From Odobenus rosmarus divergens (Eukaryota; Chordata; Mammalia; Carnivora; Odobenidae), in the NCBI RefSeq assembly GCF_000321225.1, contig NW_004451007.1, positions 499,944 to 563,943 on the forward strand: a stretch of DNA of 64,000 nt. Reading direction: 5' to 3'. Below the pieces are notes generated by a model. That model saw only the letters and a program-made list of their open reading frames with translations, did not search any database and had not been told where the DNA came from. The translations under genes and the position numbers were made by a program. Shown one piece after another: positions 24,643-36,640 of the stretch. Positions within the stretch are counted from its first letter, which is position 1; each line of letters begins with the position of its first letter.

Positions 24643-24884
24643 AAAAAGTAGATTGTAGGGCTGCCTGGGTGGCTCAGTTGGTTAAGCATCTGCCTTCGGC
24701 TCAGGTCATGATCCCAGGGTCCTGGGATTGAGTCCTCCATAGGGTTCCTTGCTCAGTGGGGAGCCTGCTTCTCCCTATGGCCTGCCACTCCCCCTGCTCG
24801 TGCTCTCTCTCTCTCTCTCTGTCTCTCTCTCCCTGACAAGTAAAATTAAATAAAATCTTAAAAAAAATTTAAAAAGTAGATTGT
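24643..24884 (+). mobile_element. CAN SINE (SINEC) with 14-bp target duplication
   Basis: The body is 24657-24870. The head is GGGCTGCCTGGGTGGCTCAG, followed by a well-kept 'caggtcatgatcccagggt' box, a long CT repeat (24806-24832) and a degraded A-rich tail. AAAAAGTAGATTGT is a perfect direct repeat at 24643-24656 and 24871-24884. It lies 210 bp from the previous SINE in the same orientation, but has its own duplication and is a separate insertion. Confidence 0.95.
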
Positions 24885-26297
24885 GGTAGCTTGGAGAGGT
24901 ACATTATTCGTTATGCAAATATCAAAACAGATCACAGGGCTCACTCTTTCTTGTGCATCAAAATCTTCAACACCATTTATCTTCTTCTTCCTTAAAATGG
25001 CAAAATAAAATGTCTGGTCAAAGTGTGAGATTATACGATAGTCTTATTTTTAATCATCACCCTATTCGTTAGCATCAAATGTGTACAAATATAAAAGGAG
25101 AAATAGAACAGGATTACTAGTAATATGGAAATGTAGATGAGACCAATGGAAATTGCTGATTTTGGATGTTTTTGACTTATAAACATGGCAGTTTCAAATG
25201 ATTTATTCTGATAGGCGTATGAAAACTTAAAGAAAAAATAGAAAAACAAGACATCTCTAAAACAGATGCTTGACTGTAAAGTGTATTGAATTAATGGAAT
25301 TTATTTTTTAAAATCTGTTGATGTGTAACTGGGGCTCCACAATCATAATATTTGTTTCCAAACAACTTTTGTATTTTTCTTGAATTAGAGAGGGCACTGT
25401 CTACTGTACAACCTAACATGTATAATATTTTTCATACTCTTCACATCACTTAAAATTATTCAAACATTTTTAGGCATAGAATCAATGACTACTAAAACCG
25501 ATGGGACTTTTCTTTGATGAATATGGATATTTTGACTCCTATTATGGCTCACTATATTTATCTGATAGGCTTGTAATTTTGCTGGTAATATTATAATAAA
25601 ATGCTTATTTCTGTATTATATCCTTATTCAGCCTATCCTAGCTCTTGGAAAACAAGACTGTAAACTAGAAATGGTTTAAATTCTTATCCATTTTCATGTT
25701 AACATAGCAGACTTTTTTTATGCTGGCCATCTGCAGTGGAATACAGGGACACATTTGGGAAATATCAGTGGTTTACTGTTCTTGGTATAACAAAACTGCT
25801 TAATATAAACATTCAATGTTTCTAACTGGTTTTGGTGATGGATTGAGTTGTACTGTGTTGTCACAATTCTTGATCTTTGCAATGTGTTTTATTCTTTGGA
25901 TCATTTAATTTTGTTAGGCAGACATGTTTTATTTCCTACTGACAAAAGGAAAACATGCTCTTCTTAAACACCTGTTTCTTCTAGGTACCTTCTCTCCACC
26001 TACCCTTCTGTAACAGTTGAAGCATTAAATCTCATCTTTCGTATTTGAAGGAAGATTTTCTTTATTTTCGTTTAGGGGCTGCTTTTGTCTTCCTAATTTT
26101 TAAATGACATGTAATCAGACCAGTTCATCTGAATTAATGTGCAAAATCCATTAAGAATTAAATAGAAATCAGTGTAACAAGTCAAGGGAATGCATACAGA
26201 AACAGGTTGAATAGCCGAATCACTTTTATAACTAGACTGAGAAAGGTTTTTCATCACAACAGCATATTTATTGTATATCTCTTCTTATTTAAACCTA
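24885..26297. other. AT-rich noncoding DNA, nothing recognised
   Basis: No gene, element or array identified. This is a candidate for single-copy sequence. Whether parts are conserved cannot be told from one genome. Confidence 0.6.
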
Positions 26298-26510
26298 AGA
26301 TTTCTGAACCTCAGCACTGTTGACACTTCGGACCAGGTAATTCCTGTCTGTGGCAGCCATCCTGTGCACTGAGGGATTAGTATGTTTATATTGTCTTTGA
26401 CTTCAGATGCCAGTAATACCCTGCACCCCAGTCATGACCATTAAAAATGTCCCCAGGCATTGCCAAATATCTCTTGGGGGGGCAGAATTGCTCCAAGTTG
26501 AGAACCACTT
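26298..26510 (-). mobile_element. MER20 hAT-Charlie element, minus strand
   Basis: The plus strand shows the reversed MER20: 'tctgaacctcagcactgtt' near 26302, the middle 'gccagtaataccctgcacc' near 26409, 'aaaaatgtccccaggcatt' near 26443, and the end 'aagttgagaaccact' near 26495. It is a nonautonomous, placental-age DNA transposon that encodes no protein. Its length of about 213 bp is close to the full family length. Confidence 0.85.
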
Positions 26511-27764
26511 CTATAACTCCTCTAAAACCTTCATTTACCTATAGGCAGCCAGGAAAAAAAAGCACACAAATTTACATTTATTGTATTCAAAAGTCAATTA
26601 AAGTTAACCGTGACAGCTGGTAAAAGGACTCAAATGTTACACAGAACAGTGCTTAGCAACTGGGTAAGAGGCTCAAAGGGATCTCAGTATGGTATAATGA
26701 GGATTAGAAGGCACGTTTTCTACATGTTAGCACCTAATAAATGCCATACACTCAAAAGATGGCCAGTAAAAGGGGCTTATTATTAGATGCTCATGAAGTA
26801 CAAATATAACTATGATTTTAACATATAGAAACACTATTTATGAAAAATCTATATCTGAACATTTAAAATAGTTGCCAATTGATAGGTACTGTGATCCTGA
26901 TATTTCAGTCATTGAAACTATTATTTTTCATACCCACAAAGTGCTGTGATAGATGAGGAGAGAAATACAAGAATGAGCACATCACCTATCCTGGTAGATA
27001 TTCACAGCTGAGGCCCCTGCAGCCCCACACTCAGACCACGCTCTTTACCCTGGGGCTTGTGTATCAGCCTACTGCACAGGGATGACCTTATCAAAACTGA
27101 GAAGCAACGCATTGCCCATTCCTTGTAGATATTTACATCCTGGCCTTAGAGTAAAGAAAAGATGTTTGTGTGTGTGTGTACACACATATACGTGTGTGTG
27201 TGTGTGTGTATGTATGTGTATGATGTACATGCTGGTATATTTTTAAGTGACAACATAAACAAATTTCTCCCAAAATAAAAAGGAACTGAAGACTATAGTG
27301 GGTATGGCTTGCAGAATCATGCAATTCAAATTAGAATCAATTCCTATTCTAGTGATGACAAATTTCTTCTCTATAAGGTGGAAGGCATACTTGTCCCGAG
27401 GTGTCTGGTTGTTCTTAGATAGGGGGCTCAACTTTGGTCACTGCTGCTGTGTATTAGGCTCTCACTGGGGTGGTAGACAAATCAGCTTATATGACAGGAT
27501 TTATATGTAGTTGAGCCAAGTCCTGCCAACATATTTTTATGAGCTTCTTGGCAGTCTTTCAATTAACTTCCTATCTGCTTAAGCTAACTGCTGTAAGTCT
27601 CTGTGGTTTATTATCAAGAATCCTGAGTATTTCAGGCATTTAGTTCCCAGAATGGAATAAAAGAATACCTCCCTTGCTATCTGAAAAGGGAGACAGGGCT
27701 TTGCTTTCCAACAATTGCCACACAATGGGGGATTATTCTAAAACAAAAAGGGTGTTGAGATGGT
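26511..27764. other. Noncoding DNA with one microsatellite
   Basis: No gene. It includes a slightly GC-richer patch at 27001-27120 with no recognisable product, and the TG microsatellite at 27166-27222 listed separately. Confidence 0.6.
27166..27222. repeat. (TG)n compound microsatellite with self-complementary centre
   Basis: A TG run is followed by ACACACATATACG and then a second TG run and TGTA units. The strand switch in the middle (TG then AC) makes a short palindrome able to form a hairpin, and alternating purine-pyrimidine sequence favours Z-DNA. Lys/His/Thr-rich antisense ORFs here are artefacts. Confidence 0.88.
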
Positions 27765-28230
27765 CAGAAACGGTCTCGGTTTCCTATGGCTGCTATGAAA
27801 AACTTGATGCCTTAAAACAAGACAAATTTACCTTTTATAGTTCTGGGGGTCAGAAGTATGAAATCAGTTTCATTCACCAGGGCTGGCTGCTTCCCGAGGC
27901 TCTGAGGCGGAGAATCCATTTCTTTGCCTTTTCCAGCTTCTGGTGGCTCCTGATATTCCTTGACTTGTGACCTTTTCCTCCGTCTCCAAAACACATCACT
28001 CCAAGCTCTATTTCTATTGTCACAAGACCTTTTCTGTTTTCAAATCTCTCTGCCTCGCTCTTACAAGGATGCATGTGATTGTATTTAGAGTCTCCCTGGA
28101 TAATCCGGGGTCATCTCCTCATTTGAAGATTCTTCATTTACTCACACTTGCAAAGTCCTCTTTGCCGTCTAAGGTCCCATGGACTAGAATCTGGATACCT
28201 TCAGAGCCATTATTCAGTCTGTAACATAAA
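27765..28230 (+). mobile_element. Solo LTR, ERVL (MLT2-like)
   Basis: It shows the layout of an ERVL-type LTR: 'ggtttcctatggctgctat' near 27777, 'tagttctgggggtcagaag' near 27838, 'ttccagcttctggtggctc' near 27930, 'tgtgattgtatttagagtc' near 28073, and a decayed end near 28225. No internal viral genes are adjacent, so it is a solo LTR. The 98-codon ORF at 27674-27970 overlaps it and is not a gene. The exact family is recalled, not searched. Confidence 0.65.
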
Positions 28231-28409
28231 CAGATTCCACCCCAAGGAAAATGAAAAGCAAAATAAAGCAACACCCCCTCCCCCCCAAAAAAATTCATCC
28301 CCAGGAAGAATTTTCAATGGCTTGAATGACACGTTCATCTCTGAATCTAGGGCATGACCTGAGGATGGTCCTCTCAAATTCATAGAATTAATCTCCTTGG
28401 GAAATGGCT
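28231..28409. other. Noncoding DNA, nothing recognised
   Basis: A short spacer with a C-rich run at 28272-28285; nothing else seen. Confidence 0.55.
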
Positions 28410-28640
28410 GAAATTTATGAAGCATTTAATATGTGTCTGCCGTCATGCCAAGTACTTCACTTGGACTATTTCCTTTTAGTTCTCACAATTACGTTACAAG
28501 TAAGGAACAATAATTATCTACATTTTATAGCTGAGAAAACTGAGGGCCAGAGAGATAAATAACTGGAAACAAAATCACAGAGAAGTGAAATGTAAATCCA
28601 GGCATTTTGATTCCAGAGGCCACTTGTGTAACCATGGTGC
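28410..28640 (-). mobile_element. MIR SINE, antisense
   Basis: Plus-strand landmarks of a reversed MIR: 'catgccaagtacttcactt' near 28444, 'cattttatagctgagaaaa' near 28522, 'ctgagggccagagag' near 28540, and 'attttgattccagaggcca' near 28605 before the tRNA-like end. Confidence 0.85.
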
Positions 28641-28724
28641 TGCTGGGGGAAGAAACGGGGGGCAGGCAACATCAAAGATCTCCACCCCCACCCCAGGAGC
28701 ATCTTACAGTTCTATTGTCCCAGA

Positions 28725-29090
28725 TTGAGATCTATGGAAGCAGAGGCTGGGATGGAGTTTGTGGTGTTTATTCGGAATCAGCATCTGTGAAAGCTAGGGG
28801 AAGGGAACAGAATAGGGCAGAAAGAGACACAGATTTGAAAAAGCCTTGGTCGACTTAGTGAGGATCTGGAGCAAATTCTGCCCATCCAAGTGTCCTACAC
28901 TGTCCTAATATAGATGGACCTTAGTAGCACCCCCTCACTCAGTCAGCTGCTGAGGTGGACTGCAGGCAAGGCGGCTGGTGGCCCCAGAAGCAGACTCTAA
29001 AGGAGCCATCACCTAGACGCTGCTGGCTGGCCCCAGGTCTGGCAGCTGGACCTGGATGGGAGGTTCTTTCTTGGAGGGAGAATGGGGGTG
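28725..29090. repeat. Unnamed dispersed repeat, copy A (weak)
   Basis: The start ('gcagaggctgggatggagtt' near 28740, then 'tttattcggaatcagcatc') resembles the beginning of the copies at 36300 and 59140: a purine-rich start, a TTTATT motif, then 'cagcatctgtg'. Similarity beyond the first 100 bp is uncertain. Confidence 0.35.
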
Positions 29091-29124
29091 GGGCACATCA
29101 CTGTGTCCACCATGCCTATCATGG

Positions 29125-29312
29125 AGACCGGTTTTCAACCTTGACCATTTATCAGAATCATGTGGGGAAATTTTGAAAAAATACCAATACCAGCGTTGTA
29201 CCCCAGTCTAATTAAATCCAAGCCTCTAAGGTAGGACATAACATTAGCATTTTAATAGAATTCCCAGGGTGATTCTAATGTGTAACCAAGACTGAGAATC
29301 ACTGATAGCCTG
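29125..29312 (+). mobile_element. hAT-Charlie nonautonomous element (MER5A-like)
   Basis: About 188 bp with imperfect terminal inverted repeats: the left end 'ccggttttcaaccttgacc' and the right end 'aagactgagaatcact'. The middle has 'atcagaatcatgtgggga' near 29152 and 'cattttaatagaattccc' near 29248. The length and layout match MER5A. Confidence 0.72.
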
Positions 29313-31349
29313 TCTGAGGAGGGCAGCAATTTTTTGGAACTTCCAAAAAAAGAGCAGGAAAAAAAAAACTGTCTTTGAAAGCCACTTGAGTTGTTGAGAA
29401 ATTCATTTATGATAAGGTATCTATGAACACATATTTTAATTAGTTTTTCTACAGCTAGTTTTCATATTCACAGATTATAAATAGAAACACACACATGTAT
29501 ACGCACACACACACACAAACACATAACTTCATATAATTTTTACTTAAGTGTTTCAGATCCCCCCAAGCCTGCCCATATGGTGTTGAAAAAAGATCAGTTG
29601 TGTCCTTTTGGTCCTTAAACAGCTTTTCCTGAAAAACTTAGTTCTTCAGCACCATGGAACCTCAGATAGATGGATTTCCAATTACCTATTTATAAATGAA
29701 ATTCTGACCTCGCTGTGGGAAAGGTCATACCTAGTGTGATCTCTCAGCCATATGGCTGAGAAAATGAAGTGGTAAGTTTATTCTTCTGAGATATATGTTG
29801 ATGCTTCAGCTAATTAATCTTTTCCAAATTTGTCACTGCTATTAGAAGACATGAGAAAGAGAAAATCTATGGTATTTAGTTAATAATATACCAACTTCCT
29901 TTGAAATGAAGCCAGGTAGATCAGCTGGTGATCTTAATTAGGGGACAGATGAGTAAAATCTTATAATTTTAAATTACACAGGTTAATCCCTGCTGTTTTC
30001 ACTTAAACTGGAATACTTCCACCGCAAATTATTGTGTGTATAATTATAATAGTTATTTGAATAAAAATCCCAATGATATTTTTTTGGGGTGTCTGACTCT
30101 GTCCTTGTATTTCCTGTTTCTTATGGTCAAGATCACTTTCATCTGTACTTAGAGATTTAACCCTGATGCAGTCTTTGGAACCAATTCTGACTCAAAGACC
30201 AAGGTGACTATGAAAGAGTATAGTCAGGAAATTTGTGGTTTAGCATCATTCCTGTAATGCTCATCTTGGCAGAGAACATGCCTCCTCCCCTTGAATCTGT
30301 CACTTTGTCTGTCTTGAGTGATACCAGACCTTTGAGATGTCAAGAGCTTACCTGGATTTACTGTGACTATCTGACACTTGAATCTTTGTAACCATCAGCC
30401 CATTCCCTATTTGGAGGAAGAATATTGAATCTTGGTCCTAGCACTGACTTGTAGCAAATAGAATTTTTTGGTTTTATTTTTCTGGTCTTGATTTTTTTCT
30501 TATACACAGATATTTTGGGTTTGATAATGTATCTCCAGGCCTCTATTTCTGAGTGTCTATCCATGTCCTACAAAAAATTTTCTTGCACCCAGACTTTGAC
30601 CACTTAGTAGATCTTTTGGAATGCTACCAGTTTCTATAAGTACTATGTAAAATTATTAACATCTTAATATAACTCCAGACTTTAAACATCACTCTCTCCT
30701 GGTGTAGGACTTTATTTAAATATTTTATATAGGAGCAAATTTTAAGTCTCAAATTTAGTGTTTTAAAATATTAATATACATGGAATGGTTAACCCAATTT
30801 ATAACATAATGAGAATGATGGATAATGAACAAAAAGAATTGATATAAGAGCTCAGGGTCATTATATTCTAAAGTAGACTATGGGTTGTTAATAGATGTCT
30901 ATTGCTAAATCATCATGTAAGGAAAGCAATCATTTACTGCCTATGACTAATAGGTGGTTGGAAAAAGAGCTAAAATGTCTAGTATGATTTGCATGGATCC
31001 AACAACTTTCAAAGTTCTGTGTTTATTTTTTTTAAATGAAAGAGATTATATCTACATTTTTCTTTCATACTGGGGTAATGGTATGCTAACTGTTATGTAA
31101 AAAAATATCACATAGGTCATATTTTCCACAAAATATTAATTCATATCTCCTGTCAAAAAAAGACGTAATACTATGTGGGAAGCGTTCTACAACCTTAATA
31201 TTGAAATGACTTATGAAAACACATTTACACACATTACATAGAAATGGAAACACATGTAGGAAAATGTTGGGGGGAAATAAAGTTTGCATGGATAGTATAC
31301 ACAAAGCATTAATTTTTCTAACATTTGATCCTGTCCCTTGTCTTTTAAA
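29313..31349. other. Noncoding DNA, nothing recognised apart from a CA run
   Basis: A CA microsatellite lies at 29486-29522. The rest shows no gene or element and looks single-copy. The largest ORF (88 codons, minus, 31086-31352) is Cys/Phe-rich and not credible. Confidence 0.6.
29486..29522. repeat. (CA)n microsatellite
   Basis: Imperfect ACACAC runs interrupted by ATGTATACG. Confidence 0.9.
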
Positions 31350-31480
31350 CACTGCCTTCCCATTGCCTCTAGCATAAAGTTTTTAACCTGATCTTTAAGT
31401 CCATAAGTGACACGATATGAACCAAACATCTCTACATATGTATGTTACTATCCTCTTTCACTTGGGCCTTTGAAAGAACG
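31350..31480 (+). mobile_element. Short L2 LINE fragment
   Basis: 'cttcccattgcctctagca' near 31355 and 'gtttttaacctgatctttaa' near 31379 follow the L2 ORF2 text just downstream of the reverse transcriptase. The piece is short and decayed. Confidence 0.55.
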
Positions 31481-31534
31481 GAAATCTTTAGATGAAAACA
31501 AATATACATACACAAACAAGTATGTATGTTTCTA

Positions 31535-31640
31535 TACACACACACACACATATATATGTATATCCACATGCATGCATCTATCATCTATCATCTATCTATC
31601 TATCTATCATCTATCTATCATTTATCTATACATCTATAAA
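31535..31640. repeat. Compound (CA)n(TA)n...(TCTA)n microsatellite
   Basis: A CA run passes into TATATA, then after a short spacer into TCTA/TCATCTA units. The Ile/Tyr/Ser-rich ORFs at 31407-31683 are produced by this array. Confidence 0.9.
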
Positions 31641-32327
31641 TTTAACTCATACTAGTCAAAGACCACTAGGAGCACATCTGTAGTTAAGTTGGGTTTATTG
31701 GTGTCTTTTGCAATAAGATAGACCACACAAGAAAGGGACCAGTAAAGAAATATAGCGACTGGGGGGGGACGGGGAATGCTTATATAAAGTTAGACCTTGT
31801 GTTAGGATTTTGAGTGTCTAGTGAAGCTTCGGACTGAGTGCTTTAAGAAAGTGGGGGCAATTCTGTAATTTGGTGTCTTAATAAGTTTTACTGAGATGCA
31901 GGAGGCACAGAGTGAGGCTCAAACTCTATTTGGTAAGGGAACAGCAGTCACTGATGTTAGTTGGGAGAGTGCCATATTTGATCACTTTTTGTGGTTGGTT
32001 TTACATGTGTTTAAGTTTTATCTGTTTTATGCTTATTCATAATTATAAAGTGGTCTTGTCTTTGTCTCACTCCATCATGGTCACAGACAAGGCTTTTCTG
32101 AAGCTGGTGGTCTGTGAAATGATTTACATTCAGGAGGAGAAGCCATGGCCTTACCTGTGTGTGCCAAGCAAGCTCCCAGCTGACAGCTGTCAGGGCTTCG
32201 TGTTCCTTTCACCCTCTCTAAATACATATATATGTCTATGCAACCATATTTAGGGTCATCTATTGCATTTTTGAGTTTTTTTTTTTTATATTTGTGTTCA
32301 TGATTATATTGGTACCAAGTAGGACTA
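31641..32327. other. Noncoding DNA, possible unnamed LTR-like piece
   Basis: The segment around 31660-31900 ('gttgggtttattggtgtct' near 31687) has an LTR-like look but no family can be named. A 113-codon ORF (31912-32253) shows no domain and no support as a gene. Confidence 0.4.
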
Positions 32328-32649
32328 CGTTGCCCCTTGCACAACACGGGTCTAAACTGTGAGGGTCCATCTGTAAGTGGATTTTTTACAGTAAACTTCT
32401 ATAAGTATTTCTTCTTCCTTATGATTTTCTTAATAACAATTTCTTTTCTTTAGTTTATTGTAAGAATACATTAAATAGCACATATAACATCAAAAATATG
32501 TGTTAATTAATTGTGTATGTTATCGGTAAAGCTTCCAGTCAACAGTAGGCTCTTAGTTAAATTTTGGGGGAGTCAAAAGTTATTTGCAGATTTTCAACTG
32601 CACAGAGGTGTTGGTGTCCCTAACCCCCGTGCTATTCAAGGGTCAACTG
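32328..32649 (-). mobile_element. Tigger-type (Tc1/mariner) nonautonomous element
   Basis: About 322 bp with terminal inverted repeats: 'ccccttgcacaacacgggt' at the left and the reverse complement of 'cccgtgctattcaagggtc' at the right. It is flanked by the TA duplication at 32326-32327 and 32650-32651. The centre has 'tatgttatcggtaaagctt' and 'tttgggggagtcaaaagtt'. It encodes nothing; a transposase was supplied by another Tigger. Orientation follows recollection of the consensus and is uncertain because the ends are symmetrical. Confidence 0.88.
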
Positions 32650-33234
32650 TATATTAAATGTTGAGAGGAAATTAAAAAAGAAGAGAAGCTGGGTTAGTAT
32701 ATAAGTAATATAATAGTACCAACTATTGCTAGATGATGTCTTTGTGCTCTATAAACAAGGGTATCCTGGTTGTTTGGGCATAGAAGAATGAAGGGAGGTC
32801 TGAGTTTCCAAAAGGCATATGGTGATGTGTAGACATGTCAAAGTCCAAAGGAGTTGGGCTTTAACTTTTTTATATTTTGAAGAGTGATTACTTGTACATA
32901 CATCATTCATTACATTGCACTAATGTTCTTGATATGAATATTACTGGTTTGGTAGTTTTTAATTTAATTTATAAAAGTTAATTTTATATTTGGATAAGAA
33001 CTATAACAGGAAGTACTCAAACCAGTTTTAGGATGTACATATATAAATTGTTTTAAAATAATAAGAATTAATTAACCTTGTGACTGTAAGAATTTTTCCT
33101 TTTAAATATGGCTGAACTTGTTTGATTAGACCACTAGATGACATGTCTTCAGCTCCATACATCTCTGTTTTCTATTTTATGTATTTTCTAAATTTTTGTT
33201 TTGTTTTGTTTTGTTTTTTAATTCTACTGGAATG
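32650..33234. other. Noncoding DNA, nothing recognised
   Basis: AT-rich single-copy-looking sequence ending in a (TTTTG)n run at 33196-33220. Confidence 0.55.
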
Positions 33235-33545
33235 GCCCTTTTTTTGTCTCCATCTCTTGAAATCTTACACATCCTTCAAGGTCCACCTCCAATGTCACCT
33301 ATCTTTGTTTTTTTTCTTTTTTTTATGCTTAGTGGAATTTTAACCCTTTCTTTTCTGTGCTCTTATGATATCTCTATACCAAAAGGAAAGCACTGTCCAA
33401 ATATTAGTTTGGCTCTATTTATGTGGGTGGCAATTTGACAACTTGTAAGTGCCTTAAGGATAAGGAGCTCCATATTAATAATTACCTTCCCTTCCCCATA
33501 TTGTTTTTATATGTGTTTTGGCACATAGAATTCACTACATAAACA
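33235..33545 (+). mobile_element. L2 LINE 3' end
   Basis: It follows the L2 3' region: 'atccttcaaggtccacctc' near 33270, 'caatgtcacct' near 33290, 'taaggataaggagctccat' near 33453, and the terminal 'tttggcacatagaattcac' near 33516. The Phe-rich ORFs here come from T runs in this element. Confidence 0.75.
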
Positions 33546-33699
33546 TTATTCTGCATACAATTCAGATGATTAAATACTTGAAAATTAGTAGAATGTTATG
33601 AAAAGTTGCAAATATCAAAGTATTAATTTGGAAACGGAAAAGGTAAAGGTGATTTAATAAACATAAAAATGATAAAGGAAAAATGTGTACCTTATTTAC

Positions 33700-33960
33700 C
33701 ATAAAGTAACAATTATTGTTATTATAGCAAATGATCACTGTATGTTGACTATATGTCAGGCATTTGGTGAGCACTTAATTTGTAAAAACCTGTTGAATTT
33801 CTCTATCACCCCTATGAGGTAAAAATCATTATTATCTTTATTTTACAGATAAGTGAACTGAGGCACAGTAAGGTTAAATTCCTCACTCAGGGTCACATAC
33901 TAAGTAGTACAGAACCTAGTTTTGGCTCACGGTCAATGGCATAATTAAAGAAATTGTAAA
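33700..33960 (-). mobile_element. MIR SINE, antisense
   Basis: Reversed MIR landmarks: 'gactatatgtcaggcattt' near 33748, 'cacccctatgaggtaaaaa' near 33808, 'ttttacagataagtgaact' near 33841, 'tgaggcacagtaaggttaa' near 33859, and 'tcagggtcacatactaagt' near 33887. Confidence 0.9.
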
Positions 33961-34974
33961 AATATAGATTCTATTTAGACATAAATTTACTTTCAAATGT
34001 CAAAGTTGTCAGGCTCTGGAAATGATTTTAAGGGCATATTGTGGATCTTGTTAGGGTATCTGGAAGTAGATGACCAGGGAAGTCTTTATAGAGAGCTACA
34101 TTTTTAGGATTATCCATGCTTTATAGCTTTTCTTTTTTTTTTAAATAGGCATGTAATATTTCTACATATTTCCTACTTGACTATTTTAGAAAAATAATTA
34201 TGACATTCAACTGAAATGAATATGCAAAGATTTTCCTAGGAAGTAAATTTGAAAGCCCAAAATGCTTATGCTGTCACACAGTTAGAGGTCATTATTAGTC
34301 CCTATCAGCTCATAAATGAGCTCCCTTTGATGGAATTTGTAACATTTCTAGTTAGGTGGAAATCCTGTCTATTCACAGTAAAAATCTAAAACCATATTAT
34401 AATAATTTGCAGCAAATATACTGGAGCAGAAATTTTACAGTGTTTTTTCCCCCCAGATCCAACATAGATGACTAACATTTAAAAGACTGGAATTGTGTTA
34501 GACACTTCAATTATTAAATGACAAAAATGTTCCAAGAATGATGATAAAGACCTTATTCATGTTTGACCTGTGACCCAGTTTTGCTCATTTTTAAAAATAA
34601 TTTGTTTCCATGTTATGTTCAATAAATTGCAGATGACTCATATTCATCAAAATAAGCTTAATTGGCATATTAGAGGGAATCTGGCCAGAACATTTTGAGA
34701 TGCCGAAATCAAGAGCAAATGATGCTTATAGAATGTCCTTCGTCTATACCAAATCATACACAAAGGCATAACTTCACTTATGATTGAGAAAGAGATTAGA
34801 GAAAGTTGAGTTCCCAGGGACATATCAATAACTGGCTCATGGACACACGAGCAGCAGATAACTGAAGTGTTTGGCTTTGTTGTTAATTTTTTTCACTATA
34901 GATTTGTATCTAAATTTGGAATCATCACAGATGTTTAAGAATATTCCCCAAATAGCTCTGCTTGAATGAAGATC
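33961..34974. other. Noncoding DNA, nothing recognised
   Basis: AT-rich, with no gene, element or array identified. Confidence 0.6.
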
Positions 34975-35090
34975 TGGGGCAAGAAAAATGAAACCCAGTG
35001 AAATCACTTGCCCAATACCACATGGCTAATTATTTGAAATATGCAATAGAACTCAAACCTTCTGACTTTCTGGATAGTGCTACTGCTACC
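34975..35090 (-). mobile_element. MIR SINE fragment, antisense
   Basis: Only the reversed core and tRNA-like part remain: 'atcacttgcccaataccac' near 35004, then 'gaactcaaaccttctgact' near 35051. Confidence 0.65.
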
Positions 35091-35526
35091 TATATATTCC
35101 CATATATTACATATATGCCATCCAATTTATACACAAAACATGAAATTTTATTTAAGTAGTGTAGTATTTAATTTGGGTGAGCCCTTTCAGTTTAGGATAA
35201 CAGAGTGAGTACTTTCTTACTTCTCCACTTTTAGAGCTCACTAAAATTAAAAAAAAAAACATAGAAATAAAACTAAATACAATATAGAATAATAAGTGAG
35301 TACTATCATAGAATGACGTTTTTCTTTCAACAAATTTTTGGAAGTTAGAAAGAGCATGAGAGAATGTTAATGGAAAAACATGACAGTAGATATCAGAGCC
35401 CAGAATGTTCTAGAGAGTCTACAGTAAAAATGAGAACATACCTACTGGTAGAAGCATGGAAAAACTTTATGAAATAATGGTAGTAAAGAAACACATAAAA
35501 AAATTGAGGTGAAAATAAAGAAATTA
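35091..35526. other. AT-rich noncoding DNA
   Basis: No gene or element identified. Confidence 0.55.
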
Positions 35527-35940
35527 CAGTAGCCTTCCCTTATCCACAGTGGATATATTCCAAGACCCCCAGTGGATGCCTGAAACTGCAGATGATACCA
35601 AATTTTATATATACTATATTTTTTTCCTATACATACATACTTATGATAAAGTTTAATTTCTAAATTAGGCACAGTGAGAAATTAACAATACCTACTAATA
35701 AATAGAACAATTATAACAATATACTATACTGGAAATTATGTGAATGTGGTCTTTCTCTTTCTCAAAATATCTTACTCACCCTTCTTTTTCTTGTGATGAT
35801 ATGAGATAGAATGACTATATGATGAGATGAAATTGACAGCATTATGTAGTGTTAAGCTATTATTGACCTTCTGGACCATGGTTCATGTTGGGTAACTGAA
35901 ACCATGGAAAGCAAAACCATGGGGAAAGAGGAGACTATTG
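35527..35940 (+). mobile_element. MER2 (Tigger-type DNA transposon)
   Basis: A near-complete element. The left terminal repeat is 'cagtagccttcccttatcc'; the right end reads 'ggggaaagaggagactattg'. A TA target duplication is at 35525-35526 and 35941-35942. Internal landmarks are 'tccaagacccccagtggat' near 35561, 'cctatacatacatacttat' near 35627, and 'aacaatatactatactgga' near 35715. It is nonautonomous, with no transposase frame. Confidence 0.9.
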
Positions 35941-36299
35941 TAATTGAAGTTCTTTATATAGAAATGTTGATTCCTCTATGTCCCAGGGATTTACTAGGTA
36001 TCCCAAAATACATAGTTGTTTGACACTTTATCTAAAAATAATCTGGGGGGGATTAAGTCCTCTAGGATAGTTGTTGTGCCCAAAGTAGAGCCCTCCTCAT
36101 CAGGCACCTGAGGGTTGGCATAGCTGATAGCTGTCTTCCCAGCCCCCTTATGCTAAGTTGAAGCCTACTAGTGAGATGCCATGGAGCTTTCCAGAAATGT
36201 TTTCCATTCAGAGGAAAGGTAAGAACACCTACCATTTTACATAGTAGCAGAGGGGGCTCACACTCTCAATTTTAATTTTATACTGGGGAACCAACAATT

Positions 36300-36640
36300 A
36301 CTTGTTGCAGTTTGGGTTTCCTATGAAGCCAAATCTGAGACAGAGCATCATGCAAGAAGTTTATGAGGAAGTGGTTTTGGGATCAAGATCTGTTGGGTGG
36401 GGAAAGGTAGTAGGATTGAATAAAGGGGGAGATGAGACTATGATACAGTTATGACGTGGACACAGCTGGCCCTGCAGGGAACTTTGAAGCTGGGATAATC
36501 CTTCTATCCCAAGAGTCCAAAAGTCCAAAGTTTTGAAGCAAGGGCTCTGGGGCTCTATGTTCCATTGTGGATTAGACATTGAATGTGAGCTGCTTCAGGA
36601 AAAGCACATGCCCTTTGGCTGAGTAGAACACCCAGCTGAC
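36300..36640. repeat. Unnamed dispersed repeat, copy B
   Basis: This segment aligns by eye with 59136-59330. Both have a 'ttgggttt' start, a 'gacagag/aacagag' block, 'catgcaagaa' then 'ttta', 'aggaagtg', and, after an indel, 'gggaactttgaagctggga' (here) against 'gggagctttggggttgaga' (there). It is an old interspersed repeat I cannot name; the LTR class is possible. Confidence 0.55.

Noticed and set aside
31560..31640. Regularly spaced repeats that might suggest a CRISPR array
   Set aside because: They are simple TCTA/TCATCTA microsatellite units without unique spacers, in a mammalian genome.
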